A DNA stretch of 64,000 nucleotides from Nansenia antarctica (lineage: Eukaryota > Chordata > Actinopteri > Argentiniformes > Microstomatidae), in assembly GCA_963989245.1 (NCBI GenBank), contig OZ022339.1, positions 59,166,554-59,230,553 on the forward strand, read 5' to 3'. The first letter of the stretch is position 1. Each line of letters opens with the position of its first letter. The position numbers and the translations under genes were made by a program. Below, one piece after another: positions 47,023-57,535 of the stretch. A model generated the notes under the pieces. It had not been told where the DNA came from. It was given only the letters and a program-made list of their open reading frames with translations, and did no database searches.

Positions 47023-47662
47023 CGGTATATAGTAGATAGACCCTCACCCACACAGTGACACTGAAAAATGAATCTACTAAATGAAATTGTCACCCCTGTG
47101 TGTGTTGTATAACAAATATACAGTATATACTGTATATACGGTATATAGTAGATAGACCCTCACCCACACAGTTCTCAGTAGACTAACCTGAACTCTCTCT
47201 CCCTTGACATTTCAGGAAGAGTTTGATGACTTCCGGTCTCTCTCCTACGCTCAAACAGACGTCTTCCTCCTGTGTTTTAGCATGGTTAACCCTGCTTCCT
47301 TTCACAACATCACCAAAAAGTGGATCCCAGAAATCCGGTCCTACAACACCTCCTCGCCAATCATCCTGGTGGGAACCCAGTCGGACCTCCTATCCGATGT
47401 CAACGTCCTCATCAACCTGGACCGCTGTAAGGTCAAGCCTGTCCTGAGCTCCAGGGCCAGGAGCATGGCGGAGAAGATCAGGGCCTCGGACTATGTGGAG
47501 TGTTCCTCTCTGACTCAGAAGAACCTGAAAGAGGCGTTCGACGCTGCAATCTTTGCTGCCATCAAACACAAAGCTGGCAAGGCCAAGAAGAGGAGGCTCT
47601 CGTACAGACGCACCAAGGCCTTCTCCAAATGCAGCTGGAAGAAGTTCTTCTGCTTTATCTAA
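46210..47662 (+). CDS. rhov: RhoV (Chp/Wrch2), atypical Rho GTPase, complete, 3 exons
   Basis: RhoV is a constitutively GTP-favoured Rho of the RhoU/V branch that activates PAK and functions in neural crest and adhesion. Exons 46210-46417, 46735-46793, 47216-47662 (stop TAA 47660-47662): 714 nt, 237 aa (human 236). P-loop GDGAVGKT at residues 38-45, DTAGQ at 85-89 at the exon 2/3 boundary, base-binding GTQSDL in exon 3, ECSSLTQKNLKE as the SAK-type motif. The C-terminus ends KKFFCFI instead of a CAAX box, as in RhoU/V, which are palmitoylated. An upstream in-frame ATG at 46204 exists; I choose 46210 because it gives MPPQ, like human MPPR. RhoU is the alternative, but the N-terminal length, C-terminal sequence and vps18 neighbour favour RhoV. 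Confidence 0.94.
46879..47173. repeat. Tandem duplication in rhov intron 2 with (TA)n in one copy
   Basis: GAAAAATGAATCTACTAAAT...TTGTATAACAAAT and, at the other end, TACGGTATATAGTAGATAGA...CCACACAG each occur twice (copy 1 46879-47056, copy 2 47063-47173). The copies differ mainly by a TA tract (46953-47020) in the first. Confidence 0.85.
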
Positions 47663-49230
47663 ATGTCTCGCTGACCAACCCCATGGGTCCTGGACAGAAT
47701 TATTTATTAATTTATAAAGACTTATATAAAGAGCATTGGAATCACAACAGTGGGGAATGAATGAATGGTCTATGCAAGAGCTATGTATATACTGCATACA
47801 ATTCAATGGGACTAACAACAGTTCACTCCTGGAGACAGCAGTATGGTTAAACGGGATACTCTCTCTTAGCCAAAGGGTCTGTGATGTGGTCTCTGGGCTG
47901 GTCTCTGATGGCTCTTTCTCTGTGGGTTGAGCAGTATTGATTACATCAAAACCTGGCACAGTATCATGCTTGATTACTCTTGTTAGCAGATAACACGTCT
48001 TATGCCTATAACAAAAGTATACACATTCATAGTTCAGATCATAGATCTGAATACATAGATTGTATTCTGTGTCTATGATTTTAGCCAACCAAGAAGAAAG
48101 GTTACTAAGGCACACTAACAAAAGAGCATTATGTCAAACCAAGGACATTGGACAGAAGGAAAGAGGTAGCCATGTAAATGTTGTGAATTTGCATTTGCTG
48201 ATTTGCTGCCAATTCCAACTACCTGTGTCTGGAGCAGTGAGTGGGTTGAAAGAAGGCGTCAGCGATTGTTAGCCTTTTCTCCTTTGTGTTCAGTGCTGCT
48301 TAGCTACACAGACAATACAGAATATGCAACTGTGCAGGCCTAGGTGTCAACTTCTTACCTGAGTGTGAACGTTTCCCTAGCCGATGTGTTTCACTTACTG
48401 GGCTTTGATTCAATCAACTGACAATATCAACACTTGTACGTTTCGATCAGTTGTGACTGAGGTTTATGGAAGGAAAGAGTGAGAATGTGATTTGTTTGAG
48501 ACAACTCAATGAATGCAATTCATGTTGTAGTAGGTGTAAGACGCTTATTAGCAATTGTAATGAATGCTCCTTTTGCCCCAATGTGAGAGGTGAACCAGAG
48601 TCTGTCCTTTTCCACCCTGCCCTTATGGTGATCTGCATGTGTAAAGGCAGGCACCGCTGGGGTGCTGGGAGGGGCGCTGCAGTGACCCCAGCCACACTGC
48701 TGAATAACAACACTGCTGCTTCTGAGCCACCCATTGTTTACGTTGATCCACGCATCTTTATCTCCATGTTAAGCCACAGGCTAAAGCGTGTACATTATAG
48801 GAAGCTAAATAGCTTCTGTTTGAATGTAAACACTCACTTTTAATAGCCTGAGTGCATGTCTGTTTATGTGTTGTGAAGTGATGTTGTTCTTGCTAGACAG
48901 TGACAACAACCGGCCTGGTTAATGTAGACATGGATTGGTACCAGGGCTGGGCTTATTAATGCTTCTTGTGGAAGATGATCTGTATAAAAGCTACTCTGTT
49001 TGTTTTAAACAGCTTGTTGAACATCATTTTATGTTGCCTATGCTACAAAAGTAATACTTTTGTAACATACTTTTGTAACAAAATGATTTTTGTTCTTTAC
49101 AATGCTTTAATTACTTACACAGTATATGTTTGTGAATTTTTTTGTCACTAATCTCAGTACAAATACCATATTTTGCCAATAATTGCTTTGTCACATTGTG
49201 TTTCAATGAAGTGATGAATGAAATAAATTC
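47663..49230 (+). other. rhov: rhov 3'UTR
   Basis: Non-coding sequence after the stop up to an AATAAA at 49222-49227, about 1.55 kb. The extent is inferred from the signal. Confidence 0.6.
49222..49227 (+). terminator. rhov: Polyadenylation signal AATAAA of rhov
   Basis: Canonical hexamer within an AT-rich end of the presumed 3'UTR. Other signals earlier in the UTR cannot be ruled out. Confidence 0.5.
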
Positions 49231-49994
49231 TAAAAAAGTTAACATGGTTTGTGTCTTTGCTACCAAGGGTGCATTTTAACAAAATAGAATGTGTGCATAA
49301 TTTACTTTGGATTTAGTATCCCCTTAAAAAGGTCTAGCACCTTTGATCGCTGTGGATTGGGGAAAAAAGTATCTTTGGAGGAAAACTACTGGAGGTTGAT
49401 GGGCTTTTAACATTGTTCTCTATGGGGAACCTGAATAATCTACACTGTCACACTGTCCCTCCTCTTCTTTGTCTTGCTACCTAAAGATGTGATGTATGAC
49501 CGCAGAACTTCATCTTCCTTTCTAATGTGGCAAGACATAAGAGTGCAACTGACGTCTGTCTGTGTGTGTGTGTGTGTGTTTGTGGAAATGCACGTCTGCA
49601 TGTGACAGGCTCTGTCTGCAGATGGAGAAATCAAAGGACTGGTGATGAGTCACACAGCAGCAGAGGACTACTCACTCACGTACCCTGGTACAAAATACAT
49701 TACTGCAATCTGTGTTCCATTACTCTGTGTGCCATCTATCTTACACAACAGACATAAATGTGTCAAAGTTTTGTTTGAAGGGGCGTTATCAATGGGAGGG
49801 AAGCAGACCTTTCCACCTTCACTGCTGGTGCCCTGAGGAGAGATGGCAGAGAGGGTTCACAGACCATAACACTCTGTCATGTTGGTCTGTCATGATCCCA
49901 GGCCAAGAGGTCAACTCAGTCATTATGACCGTCCGTATACAGGTTCTCTCACCAGAACTTCCGTCAGTAGGCGTCCTCAAGCTTAAAGACATCT

Positions 49995-51520
49995 TACATT
50001 TACATTTACATTTTACATTTTTGGCATTTAGCAGACGCCTTATTCCAAAGCGCCTTACAATCAATACATTTGAATACCAAGCATGTGAATCAGCAATCCA
50101 CCATTCGTTGCAGGAAGAGTAATCTAGCTCGGGCCCGGGGCCACTGATAGAAGGAAAAACCTTCTCCCTATCGCCTTCTACTAAAACCTTTTTTTAATTA
50201 TAATTATTTTTTATTTTATTTATTTATTTTACTGGAGAAACGGAGAAACAGTACAAGGGGGGCAATAGAAGTTCTTAGGGACACAGTAGAGGGGAAAGCG
50301 GGTGTCTTTAGGAGACGTAGTGGTGAGGGTCAGAAGATGTCTCAGGAGGAGCAGTTAAGATGTAACCTGAAGAGATGGGTCTTCAGTCTACGACGGAAGA
50401 AGGGTAGTGACTCTGCCGTTCTGACAGCCGTGGGGAGCTCATTCCACCAACGGGGAGCCAGTGTTGTGAAGAGATGTGATCGGGCAGCCCGACTGCTGTG
50501 TAGAGGAGGTGGGGCCAGTCGGCCAGCCGAGGTGGAGGAGCGGAGTGAGCGGGCAGGGGTTTGGGGGGTTACCATTTCCTTCAGGTAGGCAGGGGCTGTC
50601 CCTTTAGCTGCCTGGTATGCAAGCACCAGGGTCTTGAATCTGATGCGAGCTGCTATCGGGAGCCAGTGCAGGGTGCGAAGGAGAGGGGTGACATGCGAGT
50701 ATTTGGGGAGGTTGAATACCAGCCGGGCAGCAGCATTCTGGATGAGCTGCAGAGGTCTAATGGCTGAAGCGGGGAGCCCAGCCAGGAGTACATTGCAGTA
50801 ATCCAGGCGGGAGATGACCAGTGCCTGGGTCAAGAGTTGCGCTGCCTCTCTGGTAAGGAATGGTCGTATCCTTCTGATGTTGTAGAGGAAGAATCTGCAG
50901 GAGCGAGCCGTTGCTGCAATGTTCTCCGCACAGGATAGTCGGTTATCCAGGATCACTCCAAGGTTCTTGGCTGTCAGGGAGGGGGTTACAGTAGAGTTCT
51001 CCACTGTGATGGAGAAGTCTTGGAGAGGGCAGGCTTTCCCGGGGATGAAGAGGAGCCCGGTCTTGTTAAGATTGAGCTTGAGATGGTGGTCAGCCATCCA
51101 AGTTGAAATGTCAGCGAGACATGCTGAGATACGGGTTGCCACGTGTACATCAGACGGGGGGAAGGACAGGAAGAGTTGAGTGTCGTCTGCGTAGCTGTGG
51201 TAGGAGAGCCCATGTGAAGAGATTACCGCCAAGAGACTTGGTGTAGAGGGAGAAAAGTAGGGGCCCTAGGACAGAACCCTGGGGTACTCCAGTGGAGAGG
51301 GTTCATGGAGAAGATAGCGATTCTCTCCAGGTCACCTGGTAGGAGCGGCCCGCCAGGTAGGAAGAAAACCAGGAGTGTGCAGTGCCAGAGATGCCCAGGT
51401 CTGAGAGGATGGAGAGAAGGATCTGGTGATTGACTGTGTCGAAGGCAGCCGGTCAAGGAGAATGAGAACAGAGGAGAGGGAGGAAGCTTGGGCAGAGTGG
51501 AGGGCTTCCGTGACAGCAAG
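49995..51520 (-). mobile_element. 5'-truncated L2-type LINE with reverse-transcriptase remnant
   Basis: Minus-strand non-LTR retrotransposon. It has the RT palm fragment FDTVNHQ-like (about 51430), the catalytic YADD, the thumb/C-terminal region, a 3'UTR and a tail at 50021-50060 (GCGTCTGCTAAATGCC on the minus strand). The tail matches the SINE copies in this window. Frame is lost at least twice in 51230-51460, so it is dead. The 5' end is truncated near 51520. Confidence 0.88.
50342..51232 (-). pseudogene. LINE ORF2 C-terminal fragment (reverse transcriptase), 296 codons open
   Basis: Uninterrupted frame from the palm domain (SYHSYADDTQLFLSF; Asp-Asp at codons 16-17) through KTGLLFIPG, NLGVILD, SRLDYCNVLL, LQLIQNAAARL and LHWLPIAARI to the natural stop after FRLHLNCSS. 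The order and motifs are those of the L2/CR1-type LINE C-terminus. The upstream half continues in other frames (51223-51520), so this is a transposon relic and not a host gene. Confidence 0.85.
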
Positions 51521-51970
51521 GATCCATGGATCTATGGATCCAAAAATGCAATCGACAGTATGAATGGATTAATTCTGGTTAATATTGACCAAATTCGTCC
51601 AGAGAGACGAAATATTCAACATTTGATTGAGAAATACAAGAGGTGGGGGATGCCTCTCATGAGATCTTCAGTCAAATAAATCAATCATAGTCCACGCCGT
51701 AACCTGGTCAATATTTCTTTATCTGTTTCATTGAGGAGGATTGTTTTTGTGTATGAAAGTAAAGGATTGCAGAAACACCCAGAGCTAAAGCAAGGACAGG
51801 TCAGTGCGATGGTCTGCGTTGGGGTGAGTGACCCTTACTAGCCCTGGGTCAGAGAGGCCATGAGAGTCAAAGAGAATTTAATCTGCAAGTCATATTTATG
51901 ACATATATCCATTGAAACACAAGCTTGAGTTCGGCCTAGCATGAGAATGCAAACACTGGAGCACACAGGA

Positions 51971-52001
<31 letters not shown>

Positions 52002-53110
52002 CACACGCACACGCACATTACACATACAGTACACACATTGAGCAATCAAGGCAGCCAAGTTAGACAGGTTTTAGGTTCCCATGGGCTCTGAGTGAGGTGT
52101 TCCTCCTCTTACCTCCTCTCTCACACACAGTTAGTCATCCCTTTGTTCCTCTCCTCTCCCACAAGGAGGGCCCTTCCACTTCCCAGGGCTCCCTGCCTGA
52201 AGCAGCAGCCAGCTCCTCCTCTGGCAGGACGCCAGTTTCACCCTCTCAGTTTCAGTGCAGTCATCCTCTGCCAGGGGACCTGGGAGACAACAGGTACACC
52301 AACAGGTCTGCCCGCCTAGCAGAAGGAGCGAGCTTATTGGCTAGCGCCTATTACCTGGTCATCCAAATTGAAAGTTACAGTTATGCCCTGAGGCTGAGGG
52401 AGACTTGGCGCTGTCACTCACTCAGCGAACCATTTTCACACAGATACAAATGCTGGATGTTGTGATTTTCTGTTGGCTGGTCACGTGACTGTGGGAACCT
52501 GACAATAACCTGTGTTGTTGGGACAGGGTGGGAGTGATATAAGCAGGGTACCGTGGTTCATTGCTATTGTGGGTGTTGAGTTTACCTGCCCTGATGAGGA
52601 GATGAGTCTTCCTAGGTGTAATACAGCCATCATTGACTCATTATAATTAGGAAACAAAACAAAACAAAACAACATTTTCATTGAAATAATTTGAAAATAG
52701 AGACAATAGAGTGGTTACACTTTTACATTGACATTTTTTTAAAATGGAGAATGGTTACACTTTAGAATATTAAGAAAAGCAATAACATTTAAGCCCATGT
52801 TTGCTGAGTTCTTCCACTTCAGTGATGCAAACAGACACAGTAAAGAAGTAAACACACTGACATGTCAAACATTTCTATTGCACTAGCAGGTTGAAGGCGT
52901 CTATCTAATCACTCCTGAAAACTATAAACTGTCAGTTTCGAGTCTGTGAATAGACCAATAGGAAGTGCCATAGCTGCTGGCTGTGACTATGCCTGCAGGC
53001 AATAACGATCTTTACAGTCCCACACTAACAGTTCTCCCAAGAAGCCCTAGTTTCGATGGTGTGGTGCAGTTTAGAAGTTGTTTTTGTCAAGTGGTTGGGT
53101 TAAGACATAT
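51521..53110. other. Intergenic DNA, CA repeat and one unassigned open stretch
   Basis: CA run at 51968-52012. Segment 52131-52293 has an acceptor-like CACACACAG before it, stays open, and is followed by CAG|GTACAC, but the Ser/Pro-rich translation matches nothing I recognise. The rest shows nothing. Confidence 0.45.
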
Positions 53111-53237
53111 TGGGCCGGTTTCACAGACAAGCTTTAAGACTAATCCTAGACTAAAAAGCATCTTCAATGGAGATTTTACATTGAAAGTGTGATTTAGTCC
53201 AGGACTAGGCTTAAGCCTTGTCTGTGAAACCGGCCCA
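53111..53237. mobile_element. Small palindromic MITE, 127 bp
   Basis: TGGGCCGGTTTCACAGACAAG at the left and its inverse CTTGTCTGTGAAACCGGCCCA at the right; the inner arms (AAGACTAATCCTAGACTAAA / TTTAGTCCAGGACTAGGCTT) also pair, with ATTTTACATT near the centre. Typical of a widespread fish foldback element. Confidence 0.85.
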
Positions 53238-53454
53238 TAATGTGTTGTCTGTGTTTAATGCAAACAAAGTCAAACAATGAAGAATAACCCCAATCGATCA
53301 TTCATGTTGTGTTATGACACATTTATTCAATGACTGGATAAGTGGCAGACACGGTGAGGATGACAAATGTTTGCAGATTGTTTCTATATTTCTACGTAAC
53401 TTATTTATAACTTATGCCAAGAACAAAAACGGGCTCTGCTGCGATCCCTGCTCG

Positions 53455-53640
53455 GTTCTACCTAGAACCAAAAAAGGTTTCTACATAGAACCAAAATGGG
53501 TTTATACATAGAACCAAAAAAGTTTTCTGCATAGAACCAAAATGGCTTTCTATATAGAACCAAAAAAGGTTTCTACATAGAACCAAAATGGGTTTCTACA
53601 TAGAACCAAAAAGGGTTTCTACATGGATTTATGGAACCAA
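53455..53640. repeat. Minisatellite, about 8 units of 20-22 bp
   Basis: Unit TCTACATAGAACCAAAAAGG with T/A variants, imperfect, no gene nearby. Confidence 0.88.
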
Positions 53641-53799
53641 AAACTTTGCGTTCTGTTTTTCTAAGGCTATTAGTGGTAGTCCCACACTCTTCTTTTTCAG
53701 TTGCTGTTGTTGTTATGATAGGTAGCAGAGAAAGAAAAGAAAAAAACTATCATTACGGCTGCCAATGGCCCCCTGGCATATAGATTACTCTTTCTTGCT

Positions 53800-53905
53800 A
53801 TGACTGACGGATAGATGATTCACTCACTTGGACACACGTATTTGTTGTAAGTCGCTTTGGATAAAGGTGTCTGCTAAATGGCAACAAATGTAATGTAAAT
53901 CACAT
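53800..53905 (+). mobile_element. SINE fragment with L2-type tail
   Basis: ATGACTGACGGATAGATGAT then GTAAGTCGCTTTGGATAAAG and GTGTCTGCTAAATGGC; third copy of the family seen at 27490 and 37531. Confidence 0.78.
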
Positions 53906-53919
53906 TACATTTACACATT

Positions 53920-54330
53920 ACTACTACTTGAACTTCCTGTACTGCTTCATATCTGTACTATTGCATTTCATCTCATTGTAACCTGCACAGCATTTTGCAC
54001 TACCTGACTACTACTTGAACTTACTGTACTGTATCATATCTGACCTATATTATTGCATACTGTATGATATTGCATTTCATCTCATCGTAACCTGCACATT
54101 ATTTTGAATTACTGTTCTACTGCAGTACGACTGGTCTCGCTGTAGTAAACTACCATCACTTCTTCACCTTATTCTACTTTTTTTTGTATTACTTATCTTA
54201 CTTATTTTACTTGATTCTATTATTGTTGATTTTGTATTCTGCTGCAATGCCAATGTTGAAGAACCTGAACCTAAGAATTTTACTCTGTGTAAACCTGTAC
54301 ATTAGGTAATAAAAGCAATTCTGATTCTGA
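53920..54330 (+). mobile_element. LINE 3' end with an internal tandem duplication
   Basis: CTACTACTTGAACTT...TTGCATTTCATCTCAT...AACCTGCACA occurs twice in tandem (about 53927-54000 and 54008-54105), followed by TTTTACTCTGTGTAAACCTG and TAATAAAAGCAATTCTGATTC, a LINE-like 3' end. No coding sequence. Confidence 0.6.
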
Positions 54331-54409
54331 GATGTCAGCAGGGCATGGGATGGATTCAAACCCAAGCCAGCATACTGTAGGTCTATGTGTGAACAGGACC
54401 ATGTCCGCA

Positions 54410-54900
54410 AGGACAAATAGACTGAAGCTCAGCTTCTACCCTAGGGCCATTCAGGCCCTGAACACAGCAAAGACCTAGGTTCTAGGCCCTGGACCATCTA
54501 GACAATTTGATGGCAGCTACTAGATTGTAATCAAGTGCAATACTGAAACACAACTGTGAACATTTCAAACCTGCAAACTGCGACACTTTAAATGAATGTG
54601 CAATAATACTATGTGCAATATGACAACCCTCGGGTACATAAGGTTCAGAGATAGGAAATGTTAGGATATGTATAGCATAGCATAGAGTACAGCACAGTGT
54701 TTTATTTGTATAGTATAGTATAGTGGATAGTGTATATAGCCTTTATTTATGTAAACCAGCTCTTTTCCCTTCTTGTTTTTAGTATTCTTTTTTTCCTAGC
54801 ACCAGGGGAGCCCCCCCTCCCAAATGTCGTTGTATGGTACCTGTACTATATTAATGACAATAAAGACCATTCATTCATTCATTCATTCATTCATTCAAAC
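54410..54900 (+). mobile_element. LINE 3' end with (ATTC)n tail
   Basis: GACTGAAGCTCAGCTTCTAC and CCCTAGGGCCATTCAGGCC are the usual end of a fish LINE ORF (KLSFYPRAIQAL-like). The copy then runs through AT-rich sequence to AATGACAATAAAGACC and (ATTC)n at 54868-54896. 5'-truncated. Confidence 0.7.
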
Positions 54901-57004
54901 TGTAGGCCATGGTGCTAGACCATTGGATCAGGCCACATGTGTGATATTGCTCTGTTTTAACCTTCATCCCATACTCAGAATGACCATCAAACACTCATCA
55001 TCAAAGTCATGTGAAGTGTCCCATCCAGGGGAGTTGAAGTGGACATTTCGCACACAGAGACTGATGAACTCATTAGCATTTCAAACAGCCAATCAGAGTC
55101 TCATTATGCTCTCTCTGACGACCCTCAGGCGCAGGCCATTATCAACACTTCACTACTCCTCACACAAAGGTACAGGCCGGTGTGAAAGGCATCATGCAAA
55201 GAAATAAAGCCAGCACTGGGGATATGCTGCCTCAATGTGCTTTAATAAACCTGCAGCTGTTATAAGGGTGACTGAAATATTTCGTTTTCTTTTATTTGTG
55301 CAGGGCCTATTCAGAACCCAAGGACATTGCACACAGTAAAAGCAATAGGCCTATACATACACGTCACCAACAGAATAGTTTGTTGTGTGTGACTCATTTA
55401 GGACACAAGCTGTTGCTATTTCTATTGAACGCTGGACAGAAATAAAAAAACAGAACTACTGTGAATAACAATAGAATACTCTGCTTTTCCAAAAAATGTA
55501 TTCTGTAGTGTTTTCAAATGAAACAAAATATCCTGCCCTTCTTATACTTTTAGAATTTGTTTGTACGAAACATTTCACCCCAGCGTTTCCAAGCACCCTT
55601 TTTCCAATAACTCCCTGTTGTTTGTGTTTTATCAAAGTCATCCTTACCCTCACACCCCCCCCACCTCCCCTCATCCCAAATCCCAGTGGACAGCACTGTT
55701 CACTTTCAAAGTTCAAAGAGCACAATCTCATCAGCCAACGTTCAATCCTTCAGTCCAGAGGACAAATCTAACCACTCGACACTCTGATGGCTAATGAACG
55801 GCCGTGTTATCTTCTCAGAATAGAGGACTCTGTGGGTTAAAGTGTTCTGTCTCAGATCTTACGAATATAAACACCGTTTGAATATAAACAGAATCTGATG
55901 TGAGGAGGCTAAAGATAGAGGGATGGTCCACTGACACAAGATGGCCAACGTGTCATCGCCCAGGTGTGAGATACACATTGGTTGTGGATTAGGAGAGAGA
56001 TGACCAAACAATGATGGGCTTTGTCCAAATACTCCGTCCTTTTCTGCAGCTTATCGCTGAAAACATCAAGGTAAAAGGCTGAGAGGGGTTTCTACTAACA
56101 ACTTCACAGAGTGTACAATATATATTTATTGTAAAAAATTGATTTCTAACATAGAAAAACATGATGACATAGGATAGACAAATTAATATAGATCAGTCAC
56201 AGTGGCCATGGGGCACAGGAGAAGAGGGGAAGACGAGCTGATTGGGACAAGGCAAGTGTAGCGTTTGTTTCATGGGATCTGTGGATCTTGAAAAGTGACA
56301 GTTATGCAACTGTATATAAATATATAATAAGTTAGATTTGCATATGGACATTTGAAGGTTTTGTTTGGCTGGAAGCTCCGACACAGGGTGTGTCTTTGTC
56401 TGGGAATCAGGGGGGGGTGATGTTCTCACACTGGTTTAGGGGGGGGATGTTGTGACATACACACGAGACACACGTTGGCTTAGTGGCACAGCGGCAAGTG
56501 AGGACACGATGCCACCAGGAACAACCAATACTGGACCCTGTCTCACACAAACGCACACACACACCCACACACCCACACACACACACACACCCTCCCCCAA
56601 CCGTAGCAGGAACTGGACGATTAACAGTAGTGTTTGTTGACACACGCTCAGTGCATGGTCTCAGGGATAAAGTGACAGTGTGTGTTACTGTAAACTCTCT
56701 CATGAGAGTCTCATAATGGCTTGTTTAGGCTTGTTGTGATGAGAGTGACTGGCTGAGTGGACGTTACTCATAGAGCGCCATGTCGCCGGGTGACTCATCA
56801 CCTCTCACCGTCTGTCCCGGCATCAGGAAGACATTGTGTCATCGATTCTGAATAAATCTATCAACAGATAACACCCCAGTAGTCTTCCAAATACAACACT
56901 TTTGTGTCCTCTGAGAGGGAGTCAACCGCTCTCATAAAACAAATAAGCACAAAAGCACAGTCACATTCAACACTGTGTCAAAATACAGATAAGCAATGTG
57001 GATG
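54901..57004. other. Intergenic DNA, nothing coding recognised
   Basis: Unique AT-rich sequence with a C-run (55657-55670), a CA run at 56548-56592 and G-runs at 56411/56440. No exon or transposon that I can name. Confidence 0.55.
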
Positions 57005-57391
57005 TACACTCACCGGCCACTTTATTAGGCACACCTTGCTAGTACCGGGTTGGACCCCCTCTTTTGCAATCAGAACTGCCTTAATTCTTTGTGGCATAGA
57101 TTCAACAAGGTGCTGGAAACATTCCTCAGAGATTTTGGTCCATATTGACATAATAATATCACGCAGTTGCTGAATATTTGTGCCAAGAAACACACCAGTA
57201 CACAATTTTCGGCCAGAGAACTGCCGCTCACTGGATATTTTCTCTTTTTCTGACCATTCTCTGTTATCCCTAGAGAAGGTTGTGCGGGAAAATCCCAATA
57301 GATCAGCACTTTCTGAAATACTCAGAACAGCCTGTCTGGCACCAACACCCATGCCACGTTCAAAGTCCCTTAAATCACCTTTCTTTCCCAT
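56978..57391 (-). pseudogene. Fused N- and C-terminal transposase remnant, 137 codons open
   Basis: It begins MGKKGDLRDFERGMGVGARQ, continues through the helix-turn-helix region (SISESADLLGFSRTTFSRDN) and then jumps to the C-terminal QQLRDIIMSIWTKISEECFQ, HLVESMPQRIK. The DDE/D catalytic domain is absent, and the frame continues through the terminal repeat past the normal end. Whether it is transcribed is unknown; as it stands it is a relic. Confidence 0.8.
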
Positions 57392-57535
57392 TCTGCTTGG
57401 TGCTTGGTTTGGTTATGTATGAACTTCAACAGATCGTCTTGACCATGTCTACATGCCGAAATGCATTGAGATGCTGCCACATGATTGGCTGATCAGATAT
57501 TTGCGTTAACGTGCAGTTTGAAAGGTGTACCTAAT
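57005..57535 (-). mobile_element. Internally deleted Tc1/mariner-like element
   Basis: The left end TACACTCACCGGCCACTTTA is the terminal repeat of a common fish Tc1-like family, next to a TA-containing target. The right end is truncated after GGTGTACCTAAT. Between them, on the minus strand, only the transposase N-terminus and extreme C-terminus remain; the whole catalytic core is missing. Confidence 0.85.

Noticed and set aside
50342..51232. A host gene encoding a 296-residue protein
   Set aside because: Carries the YADD reverse-transcriptase motif and LINE C-terminal motifs, is followed by a LINE tail and loses frame upstream; a transposon remnant.
51223..51519. A separate 98-codon gene upstream of the LINE frame
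   Set aside because: Out-of-frame continuation of the same LINE reverse transcriptase.
53455..53640. A cluster of steroid-receptor half sites in AGAACC repeats
   Set aside because: The motif is merely the repeated core of an imperfect minisatellite; no palindromic response element or gene nearby.
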